A stretch of DNA of 64,000 nt from Methanococcus vannielii SB (GTDB taxonomy: Archaea > AGJL01 > Methanococci > Methanococcales > Methanococcaceae): contig NC_009634.1 in the NCBI RefSeq assembly GCF_000017165.1, positions 372,001-436,000 of the forward strand, given 5' to 3'. Each line of letters opens with the position of its first letter. Within the stretch, counting starts at the first letter, position 1. The translations under genes and the position numbers were made by a program. The notes under the pieces are model-generated. The model searched no databases. It saw nothing but the letters and a program-made list of their open reading frames with translations, and was not told where the DNA came from. Below are positions 39,599 to 49,490 of the stretch, piece after piece.

Positions 39599-42529
39599 AT
39601 GAACATTAAGCGAATTGTATCGGAAATTAAAAAGGAAAGTTGGTATGCAAAGTTAGATGCTGTAAACCGACTTGGAAATATTACTTACGAGGAGCTAGAC
39701 GATGCAGAATACGTACTTAGAAACCTACTTATAGAATTAGAATTTCCAAAAACCATAATGCAGGTTAGGATTTTATGGGCAGTCAATAATATTATAACAC
39801 AATATCCAGAAATATCGTATAAAGTGATTCCCCACCTTTTAAGGATTTCTAATTCAGAAAATAAAGCAGTTAGTGAAATAGTAACTGAGTTATTGAATAG
39901 ACCAGTTATGAAGTATGCAATTAAAAGATATGGGATATTGCTTTCAAAAGACTTACATTCAAAAAATTCCTTTTTAAAATTAGAAGCAATGATGAATGTG
40001 TGGAAAATGGCTCCCGTAACTCCCGAATTAATCGATTCCATACTTCCTGAAATAATTGAATCAACTTTAGAGAAAAATAACTTAAAAATAGGTATTTATT
40101 CGTGGCTAATTTTAGAATCTGAAGATAATAAAACAATTGATGAAATAGCAGACTTGGTAAATCAGGTGTATTTACATCTTGACTTAAGTGCATCTTATTC
40201 CCCATCCCACATTAAAAAACTTATATCAAGCCCAGACCTTATTTCTAAGTTTTCAGGATTAGTACTCCTTGAAAAAAACCCGGAAATAGTGAATAATGAA
40301 ATTATTGAAGATATTTTAAAGATATTTACCGCTAAAAATATAAGCCGATATTTAAAAGTGAGGTTATTTTTAACATTAGGGGTTCTTTCAAAAGATAAGC
40401 CATATTTAAAAAATATTATCATTAATGAAGCAAATAATATACTACAATATGAAAAAGACTGGCTTATCATATTCGGTGCACTTGTCGGGTACTATATAAT
40501 CGGAGAAAAAGTAACAAATAATGAACTTTTAACACATGATGTCTCATTAATAAGAGCAATATCCGTACAGTTGATGGATTCTAAAAATATTGAAAAAGCG
40601 CTTAACATGTTAAGTGATTCACATATTATATCCTATGTTTCAACAATAGACAGATTTACAAAGCCAGACATTAATGAAGATTTAAAATTAAAATTTTTAA
40701 ATGAACTTTCAAATCCGTGGAACTACCCATATATCAACAAAAACGTCGATGATGAAGCGTTATTACGTATTAAAGAAGGTGTTTCAAGTATCGCAAACTC
40801 ATGGAGTAATGAACACTGGGTTTCTAAAATAAATTTAATGAATGATATTGCTCAAATTGCAGTAAATAATCCTGAATATATAGAACAGTCATTAGAATTA
40901 ATAATAAAATCTATTGAAGACAAATTTGGACTTGTAAGGGCTCAAGGGCTATGGATTGTCAGGGCAATTCTTAGTACTGAGTCTTATGACCGTTTTAAAA
41001 TTTTAGAAAAACTGGATAGCTATCTTGACCCTAAATTAAAAATTAACGATCCAAATGTATTTGTAAGGCTAAATTACGTTCTCCTCCTTAGAAGTTTTTC
41101 AAACGTGTTAAAAGATATTGAAGGAAGTAATGAAAGAATTTCTGAAATTATTGGACATTTGGTACATGTTTCATTAAATGATGAAATAAAAATCGTTTCA
41201 GAGGTATCGAATCTTATATTAAAATATGACTTTAATTTCGAAATAGATAAGTCATACATTACTATTGAACATATGGATGAAATTTTAAAAGCTTATCCTT
41301 ATGCTTCAACAGGAATTTTTAAGTATCTTGTAAAAAAATACCAAAATGATAGCGTTGCACTAAAACGGATATTAAAAAGTTCTGAAAAGTATTTAGAATA
41401 TGGTTGTGACTTTTTATGCATTGTTAATGGAATGAATTTTGAAAATAATGAGATTTTTGAAATTACAAAAAATATTTTACAGGAAACTTCTCCAGAATGT
41501 ACGGAATCAGTTAAATCGATTATAAATACGTATCTTGAAGAGAATAACTGGAAAACTAGATTAAACGGGCTTTATGCAATAAAAAATATTTCAAAAATGG
41601 ATATTAAAATAATAGAAATATTCATTTTAAAAATAACAGAAATTGCATTATTTGATAGGATTTTTGAACTAAGAAATGAAGCTGGAAACCTACTTAAAAA
41701 ATTACAGTACGAATACCCCGAAATCAGTAGGAAAACTTCCGTAAAATGTGTATTTAAACCTGAACCAGAATTATTAAAAATTATTAAAGAAAATGGATTT
41801 GGTGTTGATGAAGCACTTTGTGCACTGAACTTTAGAAAAGATGAAGTTTCAGATATTGAATCCCTTATAATGGTTATTTCAAAAGTTAGAAATAGTGAAA
41901 AGTGGTTTAGAAGAGTTTACGCATATAAACTCCTTGAAAACGTACTTAAACTTGAACAGATTGAAAATTACCATTATGAAATAATAAACTGGTGCCTTGA
42001 AGGTCAGATGGAGCAAAACCCTCTTATTTCAAAAATTTCAAAATCAATTCTTGAAAAACTTGGACGTACAACTGAAACGATATCATCCAAAAAAACCGTT
42101 TCAGATAGAATAAGAAAAATTGGAAGTCTTCTTGAAAGTGGTGACTGGTCAGTTAAGGTGGAGGCATTACAATCTTTACAAGACTTTATCAATGAAGGAC
42201 ATTATGGGTATTTAGACCTTGTAATGGATAAATTAGATGACCCTCACTGGAAAGTTAAAAATACGGCACTCGGAATACTTGCAGATATTGACCCGGATCT
42301 TATAAAACCTGCAATTCCAAAAGTAATAAGTCTTTTAAAAGACGGAGATGAATCTGTAATTTTAAAAACATTACTTACAATTAAAAAATTCGGGCAAAGA
42401 GACTCCAAAATTATCGAAAAAGTAATGCCTATGCTTGATGAACTTGAAAATTATGGGACATGGAGCATTAAAGAAGAAATAATGAGACTAAAATTAGCTC
42501 ACTACCATAAAGCAAGGCAGAAACATTAA
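39599..42529 (+). CDS. Large HEAT-repeat-like protein
   Basis: A 976-residue all-helical protein. Repeats of about 37-40 residues are clearest at the C-terminus: SLLESGDWSVKVEALQSLQDF, KLDDPHWKVKNTALGILADIDP and LLKDGDESVILKTLLTIKKFG, typical HEAT units. The N-terminus starts with a similar unit (KKESWYAKLDAVNRLGN). There is no catalytic motif or membrane segment. Proteins like this act as scaffolds; partner unknown. It lies upstream of tmk with 71 bp between, so co-transcription is possible. Confidence 0.75.
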   Translation: MNIKRIVSEIKKESWYAKLDAVNRLGNITYEELDDAEYVLRNLLIELEFPKTIMQVRILWAVNNIITQYPEISYKVIPHLLRISNSENKAVSEIVTELLNRPVMKYAIKRYGILLSKDLHSKNSFLKLEAMMNVWKMAPVTPELIDSILPEIIESTLEKNNLKIGIYSWLILESEDNKTIDEIADLVNQVYLHLDLSASYSPSHIKKLISSPDLISKFSGLVLLEKNPEIVNNEIIEDILKIFTAKNISRYLKVRLFLTLGVLSKDKPYLKNIIINEANNILQYEKDWLIIFGALVGYYIIGEKVTNNELLTHDVSLIRAISVQLMDSKNIEKALNMLSDSHIISYVSTIDRFTKPDINEDLKLKFLNELSNPWNYPYINKNVDDEALLRIKEGVSSIANSWSNEHWVSKINLMNDIAQIAVNNPEYIEQSLELIIKSIEDKFGLVRAQGLWIVRAILSTESYDRFKILEKLDSYLDPKLKINDPNVFVRLNYVLLLRSFSNVLKDIEGSNERISEIIGHLVHVSLNDEIKIVSEVSNLILKYDFNFEIDKSYITIEHMDEILKAYPYASTGIFKYLVKKYQNDSVALKRILKSSEKYLEYGCDFLCIVNGMNFENNEIFEITKNILQETSPECTESVKSIINTYLEENNWKTRLNGLYAIKNISKMDIKIIEIFILKITEIALFDRIFELRNEAGNLLKKLQYEYPEISRKTSVKCVFKPEPELLKIIKENGFGVDEALCALNFRKDEVSDIESLIMVISKVRNSEKWFRRVYAYKLLENVLKLEQIENYHYEIINWCLEGQMEQNPLISKISKSILEKLGRTTETISSKKTVSDRIRKIGSLLESGDWSVKVEALQSLQDFINEGHYGYLDLVMDKLDDPHWKVKNTALGILADIDPDLIKPAIPKVISLLKDGDESVILKTLLTIKKFGQRDSKIIEKVMPMLDELENYGTWSIKEEIMRLKLAHYHKARQKH

Positions 42530-42600
42530 TTTAAGGATTTATTAATAAATTTATTTTAAACACTAAAATTACTTTTACAATTGTTTAGGGCGAAAAAATC

Positions 42601-43197
42601 ATGAACAAATTTATAGTTTTTGAAGGAATTGATGGGAGTGGTAAAACTACACAAGCTAAGATGCTTGCTGAAAAACTAAATGCAGAATATACTTGCGAAC
42701 CTACAACTGGAAAAATAGGAAGAACTATACGAGAGGTTCTTTCTGGTTCAGAATGTAAAAAAGAAACACTAGCCCTTCTTTTTGCAGCCGATAGAGTAGA
42801 ACATGTTTCTGAAATTGAAAAAATGTTACAAAAATCCCATGTGGTAACTGATAGGTACGTTTATTCATCCATAATTTACCAAACAATGCAAGGGATTTCA
42901 AAGGAATTTATTTATTCGATAAACTTTTTTGCAAAAATTCCTGATATTGTAGTAATTTTAGACGTGGATACAGAAGAAGCCTTAAAAAGAATGGAATTTA
43001 GGGAAAAAGAAATTTTTGAAAAAATAGAATTTCAAAAAAAAATTAAGCAAGAATACCATAAAATAGCAGAATTAAAATGTTCAAAATTTGAACCAACTTA
43101 TGGGTTCGTAATGGTAAATACAACTGGAAAAACGCCTGAAGAGGTTTTTAACGAACTATTTAATAAAATTTTAGATAAAATTCCTGATATTATTTAA
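42601..43197 (+). CDS. tmk: Thymidylate kinase
   Basis: Phosphorylates dTMP to dTDP. The 198-residue P-loop kinase has [12 protein letters not shown], the DR(Y/S)xxS motif [12 protein letters not shown], and the lid region [10 protein letters not shown]. Standard length. It has its own ribosome site AGGGCGAAAAA. Confidence 0.95.
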   Translation: MNKFIVFEGIDGSGKTTQAKMLAEKLNAEYTCEPTTGKIGRTIREVLSGSECKKETLALLFAADRVEHVSEIEKMLQKSHVVTDRYVYSSIIYQTMQGISKEFIYSINFFAKIPDIVVILDVDTEEALKRMEFREKEIFEKIEFQKKIKQEYHKIAELKCSKFEPTYGFVMVNTTGKTPEEVFNELFNKILDKIPDII

Positions 43198-43285
43198 AAA
43201 AGTATATATATTGTCTCTTTTAAAACTTTATGCAGTATTATGAAACTATTTCGTATATACGCATATTCTTATAAGGTGGCTCGTT

Positions 43286-43703
43286 ATGGAATTAGGACAT
43301 GTATTCATCTTATTAGGGATGGGAATAATTGTTCTTGAAGTATTTTTACCAGGATTAAATTTTCCTGTTGCAGGGGTCGCAGTTCTTATTTATGGCATAT
43401 TTTTATTATTTGCTCCTGAATGGGCGCTTCCATCTGCTTTAATTGCAGGATTACTTACAGCATACCTAATGAAAAGATTTGTATATAAAACTGGATTAGA
43501 TGTTAAAATAGGAGCAGAAAAACTTATTGGAGAACATGGGGAAATAGTAGATGATATTTTAGAAAATAATTTCGGACACGTAACAATTAATGGGGAAAGA
43601 TGGCAGGCAAAATCCTCAAAATCAATAAAAAAAAGGGTCTGATGTGATTATTGTAGGTATTGAAGGAGTTTCTTTAGTGGTAGAAGACTTAACTGATGAG
43701 TAA
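43286..43703 (+). pseudogene. nfeD: NfeD-family membrane protein with frameshift in an A8 run
   Basis: Short-form NfeD: two to three N-terminal helices (LGHVFILLGMGIIVLEVF, GVAVLIYGIFLLF, LIAGLLTAYLMKRFV), then a C-terminal OB fold. The reading frame stops at 43642 after GERWQAKSSKSIKKRV. The rest of the family-typical OB domain continues in the next frame (43635-43703): GSDVIIVGIEGVSLVVEDLT. Removing one A from the eight-A run at 43627-43634 restores KKGSDV. This may be a real mutation, a sequencing error or transcriptional slippage. NfeD partners stomatin, encoded next. Confidence 0.8.
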
Positions 43704-43845
43704 ACGTAAATGATAACCGTGGTTATTATTTTATTATAATTATATTCATTACATTAATTCATTACAATTATCTAGTAGTAGTATCTACAAATAGTAATTA
43801 ATAGGATTATACATAATTTCGTAATTAAATGCTTGGAGGGATAAT

Positions 43846-44652
43846 ATGCCTTTTTGGCTAAACCTGATACTAGGGATATTTCTATTATTTATCATTATAA
43901 AGTCAGTAATTATCGTAAACCAGTTTGAACTTGGAATTATATTTAGACTTGGAAAAGTTAGAGGAAAATTAACTCCGGGAATAAACTTTATAATTCCATT
44001 TATTGACGTACCTGTAAAAGTTGACGTTAGAACTAAGGTAATTGATGTTCCGCCTCAGGAAATGATTACAAGGGATAACGCAGGTGTTAAAATAGATGCA
44101 GTTATTTATTATCGAGTTATGGATGTAAGTAGGGCAATTTTAGAAGTTCAGAACTTCCAGTATGCAATTATAAACCTTGCACAGACTTCATTAAGGGCAA
44201 TAATTGGTAGTCTTGAACTTGACGATGCTTTAAACAAAAGAGAATACATTAATTCAAAACTTTTAGAAACCCTTGATAGAGATACGGATGCATGGGGCGT
44301 AAAAGTAGAAAAAGTAGAGTTAAGAGAAATTGAACCACCTACTGACATTAAAAATGCAATGACCCAACAGATGAAAGCTGAAAGGTTAAAAAGAGCTGCA
44401 ATTTTGGAAGCTGAGGGTGAAAAGCAGAGTAAAATCTTAAAAGCTCAAGGTATTGCAGAAAGTTTAAAAATCGAAGCAGAAGGCCAAGCAAAAGCAATAC
44501 AAATTGTTTCTGAGTCTGCTCAAACCTATTTTAAAAATGAAGCACAGCTTTATAGGGCACTTGATGTAACTACAGACACGTTAAAAGACAACACTAAGTT
44601 TGTAATCTCTGAAAACGTAATGGATATTGCAAAAAAATTCATAAAGCAGTAA
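43846..44652 (+). CDS. Stomatin/SPFH-family membrane protein
   Basis: A 268-residue SPFH protein. It has one N-terminal transmembrane helix ([21 protein letters not shown]) then the band-7 domain ([22 protein letters not shown]) and a coiled coil ([20 protein letters not shown]). It forms ring-like assemblies in membranes and is the usual partner of NfeD and a stomatin-specific protease in archaea. The protease gene is not seen here. RBS GGAGGGATA, 142 bp after the nfeD reading frames. Confidence 0.92.
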   Translation: MPFWLNLILGIFLLFIIIKSVIIVNQFELGIIFRLGKVRGKLTPGINFIIPFIDVPVKVDVRTKVIDVPPQEMITRDNAGVKIDAVIYYRVMDVSRAILEVQNFQYAIINLAQTSLRAIIGSLELDDALNKREYINSKLLETLDRDTDAWGVKVEKVELREIEPPTDIKNAMTQQMKAERLKRAAILEAEGEKQSKILKAQGIAESLKIEAEGQAKAIQIVSESAQTYFKNEAQLYRALDVTTDTLKDNTKFVISENVMDIAKKFIKQ

Positions 44653-44727
44653 TTTCTACTTTTTTAATATTTTTTTATATTTTAAAATTCAGCCTGTTTT
44701 AAAAATTAAGCTTTTTGTGTGAAAAAT

Positions 44728-45207
44728 ATGAATATAACAATTATTTCTGTTGGAAAAATAAAAGAAAAGTATCTTGAAGATGCAGTATTAGAATACAAAA
44801 AAAGGCTTTCTAGATACACTAAATTAAATATTATTGAAATTTCTGACGAAAAAACGCCTGAAAATCCAAGCGATGTTGAAAAGTCAAAAATACTTGATAA
44901 AGAAGCTGAAGGAATTTTTAAAAATTTAAAGGGGGATTTTTACGTAGTTACTCTTGAAATTCTTGGAAAAGAGTTAGATTCAAAAGAATTAGCAAAAAAT
45001 ATAAATGATCTTTCGATTTCTGGGAAAAAAAATATAGTATTTGTTATTGGGGGGTCATTAGGGCTTTCACAAAAAGTTTCTGAAAAGTCCAATTTTAAAT
45101 TATCTTTTTCAAAAATGACTTTTCCACACCAACTAATGAGAGTTATCTTATTAGAACAGATTTACCGTAGTTTCAGAATAATTAACGGGGAACCATACCA
45201 TAAATAA
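44728..45207 (+). CDS. rlmH: 23S rRNA pseudouridine methyltransferase RlmH
   Basis: Methylates N3 of pseudouridine 1915 (E. coli numbering) in helix 69 of 23S rRNA. About 159 residues of the SPOUT fold: ITIISVGKIKEKYLEDAVLEYKKRL, FVIGGSLGLSQ and the C-terminal knot FPHQLMRVILLEQIYRSFRIINGEPYHK. The start is ATG 44728 with GTGTGA upstream; the GTG three codons earlier lies inside that site. RlmH is mainly bacterial but present in many methanogens. Confidence 0.9.
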   Translation: MNITIISVGKIKEKYLEDAVLEYKKRLSRYTKLNIIEISDEKTPENPSDVEKSKILDKEAEGIFKNLKGDFYVVTLEILGKELDSKELAKNINDLSISGKKNIVFVIGGSLGLSQKVSEKSNFKLSFSKMTFPHQLMRVILLEQIYRSFRIINGEPYHK

Positions 45208-45679
45208 ATTGTTAAGGGATTTTAATGAAATATATATGTCTTTTACTTTAATTTATAAGCCTTGAAATTTCAAAAAAATTTTATGAAAAAGTCATAATTC
45301 AAAAAATTATTCTTGATTTTGAAATAGATGATTTTGTTTATAAGTTGAAGAAACTGCAAAAATGATTCAACACCCTTTTGAATTCATAAACTCCATGATT
45401 TAAGTAGTATATAGTTATTAAAATCATATTTATTTAGTTTATTTTAAAAATTATATCTATTAGTTTATATATTCAAATAATATAGTACATATATGAAAAA
45501 GTCTAAAAAACCAAAGTGGCATAAATAACCTTGTTATAATAATCATGACTGCTTTACTATATATGGCAAGTAGTGATTTTTCCCGTAAAATATCTTCCTG
45601 TTTAAAATATGCCTGAGTAATAAAATATATATAGGTATTCTACGGGATATAGTAATTATTCTTCAAAGGAGGTTGTTCT
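45208..45679. other. Long non-coding gap upstream of the ATP synthase operon
   Basis: A 472-bp AT-rich gap. The right end holds the aha promoter. Two short frames with ATG, 45493-45528 (11 residues, rich in Lys) and 45545-45616 (23 residues), lack clear ribosome sites and cannot be claimed as genes. No stable RNA structure is evident to me. Confidence 0.5.
45622..45635 (+). promoter_or_regulatory. TATA box of the aha (ATP synthase) operon
   Basis: AAAATATATATAGG fits the archaeal TATA box, about 58 bases before the GTG of ahaH. Transcription would begin near 45652, giving a leader of about 28 nt that includes the strong AAAGGAGG ribosome site. Confidence 0.55.
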
Positions 45680-45988
45680 GTGAGTGCTATAGATACCATT
45701 AGGGAAATAAAGCATGCAGAAAATGAAGCTGTAAATGCGATAGAAGAAGCTAAGAAAAAAGCAGCAGAAATAAAGCTTAATTCAGTAGAAGAAGGTAAAA
45801 AAATCATTTCTGATACTGAAACTAGTGCGGAATTATCTGCCAGTGAATTGGTTTCTAAATTTGAAAAAGAAGCTAAAGAAAAAGCATCAGAAATTATCGC
45901 TAAAGAAGAAAAAGCTATTTCTGAAATGGTGAACATTGCTAAAGTTAAAATTTTAAATATTACATTAAAAGATGTAATTGAATTCTAA
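45680..45988 (+). CDS. ahaH: A-type ATP synthase subunit H
   Basis: First gene of the nine-gene operon. The 102-residue protein is almost wholly coiled coil (heptad-rich AENEAVNAIEEAKKKAAEIK) and forms the peripheral stalk with subunit E, holding the A1 head still against the rotor. Start GTG 45680 with AAAGGAGG, the strongest ribosome site in the operon. Confidence 0.9.
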   Translation: MSAIDTIREIKHAENEAVNAIEEAKKKAAEIKLNSVEEGKKIISDTETSAELSASELVSKFEKEAKEKASEIIAKEEKAISEMVNIAKVKILNITLKDVIEF

Positions 45989-46025
45989 CGATTTTTCTGT
46001 TGTGAAAACTTGAAAGGTGGTTTTA

Positions 46026-48086
46026 TTGAGACCCGCAAGAATGAAAAAAATTAGGGCGGTCATCTTAGATGAAAAAGTAGATCCTGTTATTAGGAAACTC
46101 CATGAAAGCGGGCTAGTGGAGTTATACGATTTATCTACTAAACTCGAAGACCCTGAATGGAGTGCATTTTTGGCACCTTCACCTTCAGCCGAGTACGGTA
46201 GAAACGTCGCTTCGTTAACAATTAAAGTTAGCAGAATGCTAGATTTATTCTCTAACGTTAGCAAAGGGGAAAAAACAGGACTTTCAGGAATATTAAATCC
46301 AAAAGTACCTGAAAAGAAAAAACTATCATTTTCATCATCCGCAGAGATTATCTCCCATGTTGAAAACGTACTTTCATGCGTTGAAGGAGAAGTCTCGGAA
46401 CCCGCTAAAAAGTTGGCCGAACTCGAAAATAGAAAAGCTATTCTTGAAGCATTAAAAGATAGTGTTAAATATCTCGCTGATTTTGAATTGGATCTTAAAT
46501 TCCTTGGAGAAGGCCCATATACGTATACTGTTTCAGGTCTTTCATTTCCTGAAAACTTAAAGGGACTTGAATCATCATTAACTGATGTTACAGATGGATA
46601 CGTTGAAATTGTTAAAGGGGCGCCAGTAAATACTGGTGAAAAGGAACAAAAGATTCCAATAATTGTCAATACATTAAAACAATACATGGATGTAGTAGGT
46701 GCTGAGCTTAGAAAATCCGGATTTGAAAGACTCGATATTTCAGAAGTTATCGGGACTCCAAAAGATGTTTTTATAGGGTCTGAAAAGGAACTCCAAAGTA
46801 TTGAAAAGGATACGAAATCTATTTTAGAAAAATTGAATGCACTTTCTAAAAAATGGACTGAAGAAGTATTAGTACTACATGAAATCCTTGAAATTGAAAA
46901 AGAGAGAGCTGAAGCCTATTCAATGACCGGTAAAACTGTAAGGACACACCTTGTTGAAGCTTGGGCACCATCTAAATACGTTAAAAAAGTCCAAGAGATA
47001 ATTGAAACTGCTTCTGAAGGATACTCCGTTGTTGAAATTTCGGAGCCAGATGAACCAGTTGAAAAAATACCTGTACTTTTAGACAATAAAAAAGCGATTA
47101 AACCATTTGAAATGCTTACTGAGATGTACGCACCTCCAAAATATAATGAAATCGACCCTACAATGATGATAATGCCTGGATTTTTATTATTCTATGGCAT
47201 TATGCTTACAGATGCAGTGTATGGTTTATTACTTGCTTTGGCAGGTGTTGTACTTTGGAAGAGAATGGGTAAAGTAAGCCAAGGCGCATACAATCTTGGG
47301 TATATATTAACGCTTTCTGGTCTTTCAACAGTGTTCTTTGGAATATTAACTGGCGGGTATTTGGGAGACTTTATGCTCCAATTTATGGGTATGGATATTT
47401 ACTCAACAGGACTTGCTTTGGTAAATCCACTTGGTGAAAGTACATACATTAGTGCCGCTAAACCATTACTGAGTCTTGGCGGAATTGACGTAAATAATGG
47501 GCCTATGACAATATTGTTATTCTCAATTGTTGCAGGTATTTTGCACCTATTTATTGGTTTAACAGTTGGCATTTCTGAAAGTTTAAAAAAGAAATCATTA
47601 TTAGATGCATTCTTAGGTCAAGGAATGTGGATGCTATTAATACTTGCAATTGTAACTACAGTATTTACTGGAAACATGATGATTGCAGGTGTTGCAGTAA
47701 TTTTAGTAATTGCACTCTGTATGATTAAGGGATTCATGAATGGTGGAGTTTTAGATGCATTACTTGGTGCAATGGATATTACGGGATTTTTAGGAAACGT
47801 TCTCTCTTACGCAAGACTTTTAGCTTTATGTTTAGCTACGGGAGGTCTTGCAATGGCCGTAAATATCATGGCAAAGTTACTTGGAGACGCAATTCCGGTT
47901 ATTGGAATATTAATTGCCATAGTAATGCTTGTATTTGGACATGCATTTAACTTTGTAATGAATGGTCTTGGTTCGTTCATTCACTCATTAAGATTACACT
48001 ATGTAGAATTCTTTGGCCAGTATTATGAAGGCGGTGGAAAGAAATTCTCACCATTTAAGGCTAAAAGAGAGTACACTTCAAACTAA
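46026..48086 (+). CDS. ahaI: A-type ATP synthase subunit I (a-subunit)
   Basis: The stator membrane subunit carrying the ion half-channels. About 686 residues: a soluble N-terminal half with coiled coils that joins the peripheral stalks, then eight predicted helices from about residue 380 (IMPGFLLFYGIMLTDAVYG, with essential Arg likely in GNVLSYARLLALCLATGGL). The start is TTG 46026, after AAGGTGG; the GTG at 46017 is inside this site. Confidence 0.95.
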   Translation: MRPARMKKIRAVILDEKVDPVIRKLHESGLVELYDLSTKLEDPEWSAFLAPSPSAEYGRNVASLTIKVSRMLDLFSNVSKGEKTGLSGILNPKVPEKKKLSFSSSAEIISHVENVLSCVEGEVSEPAKKLAELENRKAILEALKDSVKYLADFELDLKFLGEGPYTYTVSGLSFPENLKGLESSLTDVTDGYVEIVKGAPVNTGEKEQKIPIIVNTLKQYMDVVGAELRKSGFERLDISEVIGTPKDVFIGSEKELQSIEKDTKSILEKLNALSKKWTEEVLVLHEILEIEKERAEAYSMTGKTVRTHLVEAWAPSKYVKKVQEIIETASEGYSVVEISEPDEPVEKIPVLLDNKKAIKPFEMLTEMYAPPKYNEIDPTMMIMPGFLLFYGIMLTDAVYGLLLALAGVVLWKRMGKVSQGAYNLGYILTLSGLSTVFFGILTGGYLGDFMLQFMGMDIYSTGLALVNPLGESTYISAAKPLLSLGGIDVNNGPMTILLFSIVAGILHLFIGLTVGISESLKKKSLLDAFLGQGMWMLLILAIVTTVFTGNMMIAGVAVILVIALCMIKGFMNGGVLDALLGAMDITGFLGNVLSYARLLALCLATGGLAMAVNIMAKLLGDAIPVIGILIAIVMLVFGHAFNFVMNGLGSFIHSLRLHYVEFFGQYYEGGGKKFSPFKAKREYTSN

Positions 48087-48143
48087 TCAATAAATAACAA
48101 AAATAATGTAAAATAAGAATGTTTTAAGAACGAGGTGTTTATG

Positions 48144-48812
48144 ATGGTATTTGAAAACCCATTATTACTCGGAGCTATAGGTGCTGGTTTAGCAGTAGGT
48201 ATTGCAGGTCTTGGTTCAGGTATCGGTGCAGGTATCACCGGTGCTAGTGGTGCAGGCGTTGTTGCAGAAGACCCTAACAAATTTGGTACTGCAATTGTAT
48301 TCCAGGCATTACCTCAAACGCAAGGTCTCTATGGTTTCCTTGTTGCAATCTTAATCTTATTTGTATTCAAAAGTGCTCCTGAATGGGCAATGCTCGCAGC
48401 AGGTATTGGTACGGGATTAGCAGGTTTATCTGCAATCGGACAAGGAATTGCTGCTGCTGCTGGTTTAGGTGCTGTTGCAGAAAACGATGGAATATTTGGT
48501 AAAGCAATGGTTTTCTCCGTTCTTCCTGAAACACAGGCAATCTACGGTTTGTTAGTTGCTATCCTTTTATTAGTTGGAGTATTTGCAAGTCCGGGGGTTA
48601 CAACAATCGCAGCACTTGGTGCTGGTTTAGCTGTGGGTTTTGCAGGTCTTTCAGGTATTGGTCAAGGTATAACTGCAGCAGGTGCAATTGGTGCTACTGC
48701 TAGGGACCCTGATGCAATGGGTAAAGGTTTAGTTTTAGCAGTTATGCCCGAAACCTTCGCTATCTTCGGTTTATTGATAGCTATCCTAATCATGCTAGGT
48801 ATCATGTTCTAA
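48144..48812 (+). CDS. ahaK: A-type ATP synthase subunit K (triplicated proteolipid)
   Basis: Rotor ring subunit, about 222 residues, made of three hairpins where most organisms have one or two. Ion-binding Glu are present in hairpins 2 and 3 (LPETQ, Glu129; MPETF, Glu203), but hairpin 1 has Gln58 (LPQTQ). A helix-1 Gln (GIGQG, Gln100 and Gln174) with the ET pair is like known sodium-coupled rings, so sodium use is plausible. Triplicated proteolipids are known in M. jannaschii and M. maripaludis. Start ATG 48144 rather than 48141 by distance to CGAGGTG. Confidence 0.95.
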   Translation: MVFENPLLLGAIGAGLAVGIAGLGSGIGAGITGASGAGVVAEDPNKFGTAIVFQALPQTQGLYGFLVAILILFVFKSAPEWAMLAAGIGTGLAGLSAIGQGIAAAAGLGAVAENDGIFGKAMVFSVLPETQAIYGLLVAILLLVGVFASPGVTTIAALGAGLAVGFAGLSGIGQGITAAGAIGATARDPDAMGKGLVLAVMPETFAIFGLLIAILIMLGIMF

Positions 48813-48868
48813 CTTAAATAAACGAAACCTTGCGTTTCCAATATAAATCCAATTCCGAAGGTGTTACG

Positions 48869-49480
48869 ATGGGAGCGGAAAAGATAACATCCAAAATTAT
48901 GGAAGATGCTAAAATTCAGGCAAATGTAATTTTAGCAGAAGCTCAAAAAGAAAAAGAAGCATTAATAAAAAAAGCTCATGAAGAAGCTGAAAAGAAAAAG
49001 CAAGCGATACTTAAAAAAGGAGAAAAAGATGCTGAAATGACTAGAAATAGAATTTTAGCTGAAGCTAGACTCTCTGCTAAGAAAAATTCGCTTGAAGAAA
49101 GAGAAAGGACAATAGCAAAAGCTATTCAAAAATTAGAGGAAGATTTAGTAAAATTACCTCAAAAAGACGAATATAAAGATATTTTACTAAAAATGATTAT
49201 CACCGGTGTTTATTCAGTTGGTGGTGGTGAATTAGACTTACAACTCAACAAAAACGACTGGAAATTAATTGACGATTCCACGTTGTGGGCCCTTGAAAAG
49301 GAAATGGAAGACCGGCTTAAAAAAGTTACTGTCTTGAAAAAAGGCGAATCCCTACCAATAATTGGCGGTTGCGTTGTAAAAACTGCAGATAAAACAAAAG
49401 TGTCCGACAATAGCCTTGAAGCAACATTTGAAAGAAATTTGGACATTATAAGGGCTAAAATTGCTGAAATGTTGTTCTAA
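48869..49480 (+). CDS. ahaE: A-type ATP synthase subunit E
   Basis: Peripheral stalk partner of subunit H. About 203 residues: an N-terminal coiled coil ([25 protein letters not shown]) and a globular C-terminal domain that caps the A3B3 head ([23 protein letters not shown]). Start ATG 48869 follows GAAGGTGTTACG; upstream in-frame codons lack a site. Confidence 0.93.
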   Translation: MGAEKITSKIMEDAKIQANVILAEAQKEKEALIKKAHEEAEKKKQAILKKGEKDAEMTRNRILAEARLSAKKNSLEERERTIAKAIQKLEEDLVKLPQKDEYKDILLKMIITGVYSVGGGELDLQLNKNDWKLIDDSTLWALEKEMEDRLKKVTVLKKGESLPIIGGCVVKTADKTKVSDNSLEATFERNLDIIRAKIAEMLF

Positions 49481-49490
49481 GGTGGTTTAA

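Noticed and set aside
45252-45365. Open frame in the gap before the aha operon ending in a Lys-rich helix
   Set aside because: It has no start codon or ribosome site, and no family resemblance; treated as chance AT-rich coding-like sequence.
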